This document shows positions 9,696 through 17,237 of a stretch of 64,000 nucleotides of DNA, piece after piece. Under the pieces are notes generated by a model. It was not told the DNA's origin. It ran no database searches and was given only the letters and a program-made list of their open reading frames with translations. Position 1 is the first letter of the stretch. Every line of letters starts with the position of its first letter. Source of the stretch: Bordetella genomosp. 4 (GTDB lineage: Bacteria > Pseudomonadota > Gammaproteobacteria > Burkholderiales > Burkholderiaceae_B); NCBI RefSeq assembly GCF_002261185.1, contig NZ_NEVQ01000007.1:1-64000 (forward strand), given 5' to 3'. A program made the position numbers and the translations under genes.

Positions 9696-10220
9696 ATGCA
9701 ACGAGTCACTGAGCTGTTTTATAAATTTCTGGGCCTAATCATGGTCCTGTTGCTGGCTGCCATGGTGGTCATGGTATTTGGCAACGTGCTGCTGCGTTAT
9801 GGATTCAATTCCGGGATCGTGGTGTCCGAGGAATTGTCGCGCTACTGCTTCGTCTGGCTGACCTTTGTGGGAGCTGTGCTGACATTTCGCGAACACTCGC
9901 ATATGGGCATCGAAAGCCTGGTTCAGCGTTTCGGACGGCGCGGCCGCCTGATATGCATGGCGTTGAGCAACATCATCATCATGGGCAGTTCCGCGATCTT
10001 TTTCTGGGGCGCGGTCATGCAGTTCGATATCAACGCCACCATGTTCGCACCGGTCACAGGGCTGTCTCTGGCCTGGGTCTACGGCATCGGGCTGTTCACT
10101 GGCGCAGCCTGCTTTTTGATATCGGCGTTGAGATTGATACAGGTCTTGATAGGCAGGATCAGCGACGAAGAAATCGCCCGCTTTGTCGGTGAAGACGGCC
10201 AGATTGCGGAGGTGGTCTGA
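9696..10220 (+). CDS. TRAP transporter small permease (DctQ family)
   Basis: This 174-residue inner-membrane protein has four predicted helices and the family-typical segment VVSEELSRYCFVWLTFVGAV followed by FREHSHMGIE. It is preceded by AAGGAG. Its stop overlaps the start of the large permease in a TGATG junction, so the two are translated together. It belongs to the sodium-driven, binding-protein-dependent TRAP uptake system encoded here, presumably for a sugar acid. Confidence 0.92.
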   Translation: MQRVTELFYKFLGLIMVLLLAAMVVMVFGNVLLRYGFNSGIVVSEELSRYCFVWLTFVGAVLTFREHSHMGIESLVQRFGRRGRLICMALSNIIIMGSSAIFFWGAVMQFDINATMFAPVTGLSLAWVYGIGLFTGAACFLISALRLIQVLIGRISDEEIARFVGEDGQIAEVV

Positions 10221-11497
10221 TGACGTTGCTGATCTTTGTAGGTTCGCTGCTGGGCGCCATGGCTGTAGGCGTGCCGATCGCCTTTGCCCTGATTTTCTGC
10301 GGTATCGCGCTGATGTGGCACATGGATATGTTCAATGCGCAGATCGTGGCGCAGAACATGGTCACGGGTGCCGATGCATTTACTCTCTTGGCGATTCCCT
10401 TTTTCCTGCTGGCAGGCGAGTTGATGAACGCCGGCGGCCTGTCGCGCCGCATCATTGATTTTGCATTGGCCTGCGTGGGCCACATCAAGGGCGGCCTTGG
10501 TATCGTTGCCATTCTGGCTGCAGTCATCATGGCCAGCTTGTCGGGATCGGCTGCTGCCGATACGGCAGCGTTGGCGTCCATCCTCATCCCCATGATGCGC
10601 GAGGCCGGCTACAACGTGCCGCGCTCGGCTGGGCTGATGGCGTCGGGGGGCATCATTGCACCGGTGATTCCGCCGTCGATGGCATTCATCGTGTTCGGCG
10701 TGGCGGCCAACGTGTCGATTTCCAAACTGTTCATGGCCGGCATTGCGCCGGGGTTGATGATGGGATTGACGCTGGTGGCTACCTGGCTGTGGCTGGTGCG
10801 CAAATCCGACATCAAGCCCCTGCCCAAGCAAAGCATGAAACAACGCTTGCAGGCGACGGGGCGCGGCGCATGGGCGCTGGGCATGCCGGTGATCATTCTG
10901 GGCGGTATCCGGATGGGGGTGGTCACGCCCACCGAGGCTGCCGTGGTGGCTGCTGTCTATGCCTGGTTTGTGGGCACATTCGTCTACCGCGAACTGAAGC
11001 TCTCTCATCTGTATGAGGTGTTCCTGAAGTCCGGCAAGACGACGGCAGTGGTGATGTTCCTCGTGGCGGCCGCCATGGTATCGGCCTGGCTGATCACGGC
11101 TGCGGACATTCCGGGCGAGGTTACTGCGTTGATCGAGCCCTTGATCGACCAGCCCAAGCTGCTGATGTTCGTGATCATGGTGCTCGTGATGATCGTCGGC
11201 ACCGCGCTGGATCTCACCCCCACAATCCTGATCATGACGCCGGTGCTGATGCCTGTTGTAAAGCTGGCTGGAATCGACCCCGTGTATTTCGGCGTCATGT
11301 TCATCATGAACAACTGCATCGGCTTGTTGACGCCGCCGGTGGGTGTGGTGCTGAACGTGGTCAGCGGTGTGGCGCGCGTCCCCTTGGGGCGCGTGGTGTG
11401 GGGAGTGATGCCGTTCCTGCTGGCGTATTCGGTGTTGCTCGTGTTGTTCGTGATTTTCCCGGAACTGATCACCGTGCCCATGCATTGGTTGTTCTAG
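10220..11497 (+). CDS. TRAP transporter large permease (DctM family)
   Basis: This 425-residue polytopic membrane protein, with about a dozen hydrophobic segments, forms the ion-coupled channel of the TRAP system. Typical DctM features are IPFFLLAGELMNAGGLSRR near residue 55-75, the IPPSMAFIVFG stretch and NNCIGLLTPPVGVVLNV near the C-terminus. It overlaps the small permease gene by one base and is followed 142 bases later by the binding-protein gene. Confidence 0.94.
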   Translation: MTLLIFVGSLLGAMAVGVPIAFALIFCGIALMWHMDMFNAQIVAQNMVTGADAFTLLAIPFFLLAGELMNAGGLSRRIIDFALACVGHIKGGLGIVAILAAVIMASLSGSAAADTAALASILIPMMREAGYNVPRSAGLMASGGIIAPVIPPSMAFIVFGVAANVSISKLFMAGIAPGLMMGLTLVATWLWLVRKSDIKPLPKQSMKQRLQATGRGAWALGMPVIILGGIRMGVVTPTEAAVVAAVYAWFVGTFVYRELKLSHLYEVFLKSGKTTAVVMFLVAAAMVSAWLITAADIPGEVTALIEPLIDQPKLLMFVIMVLVMIVGTALDLTPTILIMTPVLMPVVKLAGIDPVYFGVMFIMNNCIGLLTPPVGVVLNVVSGVARVPLGRVVWGVMPFLLAYSVLLVLFVIFPELITVPMHWLF

Positions 11498-11639
11498 GTT
11501 CCTGATGTTGAGTTCGCCGTGACGACACGTTGCGGCCAGACGTACGAAGCGAGCAACAAGACTCGCCGCTTTACCCAAGTCCAACGTTTACTGACTGATA
11601 TCGAAAGACAAAATCTGCCGATCAGATGAGGAGATCTAC

Positions 11640-12662
11640 ATGAAGAAACTAGTCATAGCCGCCGCCATCGCCGCTCTAGGCGCCGCTACCGCATTACCCG
11701 CGTCCGCCGCGGGCGACTTCAAGTCGCGCAACATTCGCCTGTCCAATGGCTTGGCTCAAGAACACCCGGTGGGCAACGGCGTCAAAGTCTTTAATGAGTG
11801 CCTGCAGGAGAAATCCGGCGGCAAAATGAAGATCACCGCATACTGGAGCAGTTCGCTGGGCGACGATATGCAGGCTACGCAAGCATTGCGCTCAGGCACG
11901 CAAGAGGCCGTGATCACGTCGTCTTCGCCGCTGGTGGGTCTGGTACCTTCTTTGGGCGTATTCGATTTGCCGTTCCTGTTCAGCAATGAGCAAGAAGCCG
12001 ACGCCATCATGGACGGCGAGTTCGGAAAGTTCATCAATGAAAAACTCGACGCGGCCGGCGTGGTCAACCTGGCCTATTGGGAAAATGGCTTTCGCAACCT
12101 GAGCAATTCCAAACATCCCGTGAACAAATGGGAAGACTTTGGCGATCTCAAACTGCGCGTCATGCAGAACAATATTTTCCTCGATACGTTCCGCACCATG
12201 GGCGCCAATGCGACCCCGATGGCATTCGGCGAGATTTTCTCCGCCTTGGAAACGCGTGCTATTGATGGCCAGGAAAATCCGTTCGTGACCATCGATACCT
12301 CGAAGTTCTATGAGGTGCAGAAATACATCTCTGTGACCAATCACGCGTATACACCCTTCCTGGTCTTGTTCTCCAAGCCGATCTGGAGCCGCTATTCCGA
12401 TGACGAGAAGGCCGCATTGCGTGAATGCGCCGTGCTGGGCGGCAAAGAGGAACGCAAAGTCATTCGGACAATGAACGGCGAATCTCTGGCCAAAATCAAG
12501 AAAGCCGGTCTCGAGGTGAACAACGTCAGCCCCGAAGAGCAAAAGCGCATGCGCGACAAAGTCCAATCGGTGTACGAGCAGCACAAAGCCACAATCGGCG
12601 CCGATGTCGTGGACCGCGTTCAGAAAGAGCTTGCCGCCTTGCGTGCAAAGAACGGTTCTTGA
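11640..12662 (+). CDS. TRAP transporter substrate-binding protein (DctP family)
   Basis: This is a 340-residue periplasmic receptor. An N-terminal signal peptide (about residues 1-24, ending ASA) is followed by the DctP fold with LRVMQNNIFLDTFRTMGANA, the arginine-containing carboxylate-binding strand, and FSALETRAIDGQENP. GAGGAG lies just upstream of the ATG. Because it belongs with the preceding permeases and sugar-acid enzymes, an aldonate or uronate-type ligand is likely but not shown. Confidence 0.93.
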   Translation: MKKLVIAAAIAALGAATALPASAAGDFKSRNIRLSNGLAQEHPVGNGVKVFNECLQEKSGGKMKITAYWSSSLGDDMQATQALRSGTQEAVITSSSPLVGLVPSLGVFDLPFLFSNEQEADAIMDGEFGKFINEKLDAAGVVNLAYWENGFRNLSNSKHPVNKWEDFGDLKLRVMQNNIFLDTFRTMGANATPMAFGEIFSALETRAIDGQENPFVTIDTSKFYEVQKYISVTNHAYTPFLVLFSKPIWSRYSDDEKAALRECAVLGGKEERKVIRTMNGESLAKIKKAGLEVNNVSPEEQKRMRDKVQSVYEQHKATIGADVVDRVQKELAALRAKNGS

Positions 12663-12718
12663 TCGTCATCAGGCTGCGCCGTGCCCACAGGGCCGGCCAG
12701 CCTGACCAGGAAAAGCCA

Positions 12719-13528
12719 ATGACACAGCATGTAAACGAACCGGCAACGCGATCATCGGCAGTAGCCCATTCCCTGTTTGACCTATCCGGCCGGCGCGCCC
12801 TGGTGACAGGTTCCAGCCAAGGATTAGGCTACGCGTTAGCGCGCGGGCTGGCCCAGCATGGCGCCACCGTGATCATGAATGCGCGCAACGTGGCGCGTCT
12901 GAACGAAGCCGCGCGCCGTTTACGCGACGAGGGTTTGTCCATTCATGCGCTCCCGTTCGACGTGACCGACCCTGCTGCTGCACAGGCAGGGATCGACCAT
13001 GCCGAATCGGAATTCGGCCCCATCGACATCTTGGTCAACAATGCCGGCATGCAGCATCGCGGCCCATTGGAGCAGTTCCCTGTAGATCAATGGGACGCCC
13101 TGATGCGCACCAACATCAGCAGCATCTTCTACGTCAGCAAACCCGCGGCCGCCCACATGATCGCGCGCGGCCGGGGCAAAATCGTCAACATCGCCTCCGT
13201 ACAGAGCGAACTGGCCCGCCCGGGCATCGCCCCGTACACTGCAACCAAGGGTGCCGTACGCAATCTCACGCGCGGCATGGCAACCGACTGGGCGCGCCAC
13301 GGTCTGCAAATTAACGCCATCGCCCCGGGCTATTTCCGTACCGAACTCACACAGGCACTGGTAGACAACCCCGACTTCACGCAGTGGCTCAGTCAACGTA
13401 CCCCTGCGGGCCGCTGGGGCAACCCCGAAGAGCTCGTCGGCGCCGCCGTGTTCCTAGCCAGCGACGCCTCCTCTTTCGTCAACGGCCACACCCTCTTCGT
13501 AGACGGCGGCATGACCGCCAGCGTATAA
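12719..13528 (+). CDS. SDR-family oxidoreductase (gluconate 5-dehydrogenase-like)
   Basis: This 269-residue classical short-chain dehydrogenase has a GxxxGxG cofactor motif (GSSQGLG, residues 31-37), NNAG (107-110) and catalytic S160, Y173 and K177. The open frame reaches much further upstream, but that part overlaps the binding-protein gene. ATG 12719 with AGGAAAA upstream gives the normal N-terminus. The LFDLSGRRALVTGSSQGLG start is typical of gluconate/2-keto-3-deoxygluconate dehydrogenase relatives, which fits the cluster. Confidence 0.87.
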   Translation: MTQHVNEPATRSSAVAHSLFDLSGRRALVTGSSQGLGYALARGLAQHGATVIMNARNVARLNEAARRLRDEGLSIHALPFDVTDPAAAQAGIDHAESEFGPIDILVNNAGMQHRGPLEQFPVDQWDALMRTNISSIFYVSKPAAAHMIARGRGKIVNIASVQSELARPGIAPYTATKGAVRNLTRGMATDWARHGLQINAIAPGYFRTELTQALVDNPDFTQWLSQRTPAGRWGNPEELVGAAVFLASDASSFVNGHTLFVDGGMTASV

Positions 13529-13627
13529 AACAAGTTGAAGGCACAAGCCACGTTCCAATCAGCAACCAGTAAAGCAACCAGCGATGCCATCCCAACCCTC
13601 AACGCCCATGGCCAGCCCTCATCGCGA

Positions 13628-13767
13628 GTCCCTGCCGCGCGCCGGGCGGTTCGCTGCCGGCCCGTTGAGCCGCGATTCAGCCTCGCGCAGCGAGGCCGAG
13701 GCCCCTGCTGACGGGCCGAGTCGCGGCGATAGGGCCGGCAGCGAACTGCCCGGCGTGCGGCAGGGAC
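13628..13767. repeat. Long inverted-repeat element, family A, copy 1
   Basis: The arm 13628-13663 (36 nt) pairs with 13732-13767 at 34 positions, and the two exceptions are G-U-compatible. The loop holds smaller stems, for example CCTCGC (13681) with GCGAGG (13690). A second copy with changed but still complementary arms lies at 61573-61705. No transposase is nearby. The 374-bp gap 13529-13902 holds this element, the degenerate repeats at 13783-13878 and nothing else I recognise; the small open frames across it are palindrome artefacts. Confidence 0.85.
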
Positions 13768-13782
13768 GTCTCCATTGAGACA

Positions 13783-13878
13783 CCCGTGAACGGCCTATGA
13801 AATACCCGTGAACACTATTGAGATCCTCGTGAACCGCCTCGAAACACCCGTGGCCATCCTCGAGCCGTCCCCCGTGAA
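13783..13878 (+). repeat. Degenerate short direct repeats (CCCGTGAA)
   Basis: CCCGTGAA or close variants occur at 13783, 13805, 13826, 13847 and 13871, spaced 21-24 bases, between hairpin copy A1 and the aldolase gene. Purpose unknown; they could be binding-site iterations or decayed tandem repeats. Confidence 0.5.
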
Positions 13879-13902
13879 CAGAACATCCCCAGGACAATCC
13901 CC

Positions 13903-14541
13903 ATGCCCACCCCTCTGCTAACCACATTGATCCAGACCCGCGTGGTTCCCGTCCTCCGTTACACCGACGCCGACCAGGCCCTGTACGCCGCAGACATCGC
14001 CATCCGCGCAGGCTTCGAAGCCATCGAACTGACCTGGACCATCCCGGATGTCCTGAACGTCCTGCAGACCCTGCGCCAGCAACACGGCAGTGCCGTTCTG
14101 CTAGGCGTAGGCACCTTGATGGACGCGGCCCAGGCAGACGCCGTACTCAAAGCCGGCGCCGATTTCCTGGTGTCCCCTGGATTGGCCACCGACATGATCC
14201 CGCCCACCCATGAGGCCGGCAAACTCTGCCTCGTAGGCGCGTTCACGCCCAGCGAAGTCATGGCCGCGACCCGGGCCAAAGCCGACGTCGTAAAAATCTT
14301 TCCCGCCGACACAGGCGGCCCCGCACATCTCGCCGCCCTGCGAGCCGTGTTCCCACATGCTGTGTTCTGCCCCACAGGCGGCATCTCCGCCGGCAACATG
14401 CACGACTATTTGCGCGCTGGCGCCAACTTCGTCGGCATAGGGTCCTCTCTCTACGACAAAAAAGCCTTTGCCGCGCGCGACACCGACAGCCTCTTGGCAG
14501 CCGTGCGCCAGACTCGGGAGGTCGCCCATGGCCGTGCATGA
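13903..14541 (+). CDS. eda: 2-dehydro-3-deoxy-phosphogluconate (KDPG) aldolase
   Basis: This 212-residue class I aldolase cleaves KDPG (or the galactose analogue) to pyruvate and glyceraldehyde 3-phosphate. The Schiff-base lysine is K131 (DVVKIFPAD), the catalytic Glu is E42 (AIELTWT), and the phosphate-binding GGISAGN loop is near residue 165. It overlaps the kinase gene by 14 bases, so kinase and aldolase form the last two steps of 2-keto-3-deoxygluconate breakdown. The KDPG versus KDPGal preference cannot be told. Confidence 0.92.
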   Translation: MPTPLLTTLIQTRVVPVLRYTDADQALYAADIAIRAGFEAIELTWTIPDVLNVLQTLRQQHGSAVLLGVGTLMDAAQADAVLKAGADFLVSPGLATDMIPPTHEAGKLCLVGAFTPSEVMAATRAKADVVKIFPADTGGPAHLAALRAVFPHAVFCPTGGISAGNMHDYLRAGANFVGIGSSLYDKKAFAARDTDSLLAAVRQTREVAHGRA

Positions 14542-15466
14542 TTTCGACGTGGTGGGTCTCGGGGAGGCTTTGATCGAATTCAACCAGACCGTGCCGGGCG
14601 AGCCCATGTACCGCCAAGGCATCGGCGGCGACACCTCGAACGTCATCATCGCCGCAGCGCGCGCAGGCGCTCGCACCGCCTATCTGGGCCGCTACGGCGG
14701 CAATGATGATTTCGGCGAATTGCTGCTGCAAACCTGGCGCAACGAAGGCGTCGATGTGTCCGGCATGATATGCGACGAACAGGCCAACAACGGCCTGTAT
14801 TTCGTGCAGCATACGGCAGAAGGCCATCGCTTCAGCTACGCACGCCACGAGTCGGCCGCCGCTCGCATGCGGCCCGCGGACCTGCAGCATGGGCTGGTCG
14901 AACGATCGCGTTATCTGCACGTATCCGGTATCAGTCTGGCCATCAGCACCACCGCATGCGATACCGTGTTCGCCGCCATGGAGCGCGCGCGCAGCGCCGG
15001 AACGCGCTCGTGCCTGGATGCCAACCTGCGTGCCCGCCTGTGGCCGATGTCACGCGCTCGCGCCATCCTGCGCGAAGCCATCGCCCAGTGCGACGTGTTT
15101 CTCCCAGGTCTGGACGACATGGCGTTGATGACCGGGATGGACCAGCCGGATGCGATCCTGGACTGGATTCGCGCCGTCAACGACCACGCCATTGTCGTAC
15201 TGAAGATGGGCAGCAAGGGTGTGATCCTGGACGACAAACTGTCTCGCACGCCCATTGCGCCGCGCAAAGTACAAGCCGTCGACGCTACCGGGGCAGGCGA
15301 TTGCTTCGCAGGCAATTTACTGGCGCGAGCCTGCGCCGGAGACGATTGGTTGCAGGCCTGCTATTACGCTAACGCGGCTGCAGGTTTGTCCACCACCGGA
15401 TATGGTGCAGTCGATCCCTTGCCTGGACCTGAGCAGGTCAGGGCGTTTCTGGATGCGGCAGACTAG
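14528..15466 (+). CDS. kdgK: 2-keto-3-deoxygluconate kinase (PfkB family)
   Basis: This 312-residue ribokinase-fold sugar kinase should phosphorylate 2-keto-3-deoxygluconate to KDPG for the aldolase encoded just upstream. It has the N-terminal GLGEALIEFNQ strand, the GGDTSN substrate loop and the C-terminal DATGAGDCFAGN signature with catalytic base D258. The start is ATG 14528, inside the end of eda, with GGGAGG six bases upstream; the longer open frame lacks family similarity. A strong terminator follows. Confidence 0.88.
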   Translation: MAVHDFDVVGLGEALIEFNQTVPGEPMYRQGIGGDTSNVIIAAARAGARTAYLGRYGGNDDFGELLLQTWRNEGVDVSGMICDEQANNGLYFVQHTAEGHRFSYARHESAAARMRPADLQHGLVERSRYLHVSGISLAISTTACDTVFAAMERARSAGTRSCLDANLRARLWPMSRARAILREAIAQCDVFLPGLDDMALMTGMDQPDAILDWIRAVNDHAIVVLKMGSKGVILDDKLSRTPIAPRKVQAVDATGAGDCFAGNLLARACAGDDWLQACYYANAAAGLSTTGYGAVDPLPGPEQVRAFLDAAD

Positions 15467-15493
15467 CACCGCCTGATAACCGTTCCCCAGTAA

Positions 15494-15536
15494 AAGCGTT
15501 GGCATCGCCATGTGGGCGGTGCCAACGCTTTTTTTT
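15494..15536 (+). terminator. Rho-independent terminator after the KDG kinase gene
   Basis: A 16-bp stem (15494-15509 with 15515-15530, one wobble pair), a loop of ATGTG and an eight-T run form a strong intrinsic terminator closing the sugar-acid operon. Confidence 0.93.
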
Positions 15537-15568
15537 CTCTCTGTGTTGCATCGCACGACAAAAAGTCG

Positions 15569-15610
15569 TTGACATGCTCCTTCGCTTGATGGACTATTTG
15601 TCCAGACAAA
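15569..15610 (+). promoter_or_regulatory. Promoter with overlapping dyad operator for the 12-gene operon
   Basis: A consensus -35 TTGACA (15569-15574) lies 17 bases before a poor -10 (GACTAT, 15592-15597). The inverted repeat TTTGTC-CA-GACAAA (15597-15610) overlaps the likely start region. A repressor bound there would block transcription; the UTRA-type GntR at 25574 in the same operon is the natural candidate. Confidence 0.55.
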
Positions 15611-15636
15611 CTAACAAACTGTACAAAGGAGGCAGC

Positions 15637-16140
15637 ATGGAGGTAGTAGAGACAGGCCCTCAGCGGTATCGCTTCAGCTTTGGACGCTATTTGGAGGAGT
15701 TCGAGTTAGGCGCGGTGTATGAGCATCGGCCTGGCCGTACGTTGACAGACGCGGACAATATTCAGTTTTCGCTGTTGACGATGAATTTCCATCCCATGCA
15801 TTGCGACGCTGCATTTGCCTCGGAAAGCGAGTTTGGCCGTTTGCTGGTCAATAGCGGCTTGACCGTGGCGATCGTGCTGGGGATGACCGTCGCGGACGTC
15901 AGCGGTAAAGCGATCGCCAATCTGGGTTGGAAAGAGATCAACCTGACTGCTCCCGTTTTTGCCGGTGACACCTTGTATGCAGAATCCGAAGTGCTGGAGC
16001 TGCGTGAATCGCGCAGCCGGCCGACACAGGGCATCGTGACGACCCGGACGCGGGCCTATAACCAGAACGGCGTAGAGGTCATGAACTTCGTCCGGTCCTG
16101 CCTGGTACCCAAACGCGGTCACGCCGTCGGCGACAAGTAG
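15637..16140 (+). CDS. MaoC-like (hotdog) dehydratase
   Basis: This 167-residue single-hotdog enoyl-CoA hydratase-type protein has the hydratase motif N50-x4-H55-x-D57 (MNFHPMHCDAAFA). It would add or remove water on a CoA thioester. The start ATG 15637 is set by a near-perfect AAAGGAGG; the open frame upstream runs through the terminator and is not coding. It is the first gene of the operon. With the CaiB transferase and CitE-like lyase at the other end it could hydrate itaconyl- or mesaconyl-CoA (inference). Confidence 0.85.
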   Translation: MEVVETGPQRYRFSFGRYLEEFELGAVYEHRPGRTLTDADNIQFSLLTMNFHPMHCDAAFASESEFGRLLVNSGLTVAIVLGMTVADVSGKAIANLGWKEINLTAPVFAGDTLYAESEVLELRESRSRPTQGIVTTRTRAYNQNGVEVMNFVRSCLVPKRGHAVGDK

Positions 16141-16246
16141 CGCCGGCATTTCACTTTCACTTGTTTGATGGGCCTGCGTGGCTCAAGGGCTCTCTACGTC
16201 TGGAGGGAGCCGTGGCATTGCAGTACTCACTTCAGGAGATATTGCT

Positions 16247-17236
16247 ATGTTTTATCCGCTTTTCCGCCGGCTTGCCGTCCTATGCGCGTTGGCCATTCCA
16301 GTGAGCGCCAGTGCGGTCGAGATGGTGCTGACTTCCGAAGTCGCGGCTTCGCACTGGAAAACGCAATACATGAATGAATTCGCCAAGGACGTCGCGAAAC
16401 GCACTAACGGCGAAGTCCAAGTCAAGGTCTTTCCCGCCTCGCAGCTGTACAACGATCAGGACGGGGTAGCGGCACTGGGTACCGGCGCCGTGCACATGGT
16501 ATGGCCGGTATCGGTGCGGCTGGAGACACTGGATGCGGGCTTGGGCTATCTGAATCTGCCGTTCGGCCTGTCAGATCAAAAAATGGAAAACGCCTGCTTT
16601 GCCAGCGGCCTGACTGATTTGATATCCGAACGCTTGAAATCCAGGCAATTGCAGGTGTTGGGCCTGTTGCGCACCGCAGATCTGTTTTTCATCTTTCGTG
16701 ACCGGGACGTGAAGTCGCTCGCTGATATGCAAGGGGCCAAGCTGCGCGTGACAGGCGGCCGCATTTTCCTGGACATGGTGCGCGGGTTCGGCGCCAGCCC
16801 GATTTCCATGGCTGCATCGGAAATGAGTTCGGCCCTGGCGCAGGGCGCGATCGACGGCGTGTTGACGTCGCCGGCAGGCTGGGCCGAGATGATAGGCAAA
16901 ACGGGCAAGTACGCATTCCATGTCCCGGGCATGTCCTTGGCTACCTATGCCATTGTCGTGGACAGGGCATGGATGGAGACGCTCTCGGCATCTCAGCGCC
17001 AAGCCATCGTGGACAGTTTGAACAGCATCATTCCGCGCCAATGGAAAGAAGCCCGTGCAGATGACGCGAAACTCGTGAAAAAAATGCAAGACGAAGGATC
17101 GGTCTATCGCGTGGCCGACGAGGCCGCCAGCGCGGAATGGAAATCCCGTGCCGAAGCCGCCAGAAAGGTCTACACCGATAAATACCCCGAGGTCGTCAAA
17201 CAGGTCGACGAGCTGGCCAAGCGTTGCGGGGTTTGA
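16247..17236 (+). CDS. TRAP substrate-binding protein, first of two paralogues
   Basis: This 329-residue DctP-type periplasmic receptor has a signal peptide (about residues 1-22, ending ASA). It shares ASQLYND, AALGTGAVHMVWPVS and AQGAIDG-x2-TSPAGW-type segments with the protein encoded at 18863, so the two arose by duplication. The usual DGQENP motif is replaced by DGVLTSPAGW in this subgroup. The start is ATG 16247, after AGGAGA. Only one permease pair serves both receptors in this operon. Confidence 0.9.
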   Translation: MFYPLFRRLAVLCALAIPVSASAVEMVLTSEVAASHWKTQYMNEFAKDVAKRTNGEVQVKVFPASQLYNDQDGVAALGTGAVHMVWPVSVRLETLDAGLGYLNLPFGLSDQKMENACFASGLTDLISERLKSRQLQVLGLLRTADLFFIFRDRDVKSLADMQGAKLRVTGGRIFLDMVRGFGASPISMAASEMSSALAQGAIDGVLTSPAGWAEMIGKTGKYAFHVPGMSLATYAIVVDRAWMETLSASQRQAIVDSLNSIIPRQWKEARADDAKLVKKMQDEGSVYRVADEAASAEWKSRAEAARKVYTDKYPEVVKQVDELAKRCGV

Positions 17237-17237
17237 G

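Noticed and set aside
10079-11584. 501-codon minus-strand open frame across the TRAP large permease
   Set aside because: Antisense of DctM; its His/Arg/Gln-rich composition mirrors the hydrophobic codons of the real gene.
13584-13778. Small plus-strand frame over hairpin A1
   Set aside because: The translation is the palindrome itself; no start signal and no similarity between the two repeat copies at protein level.
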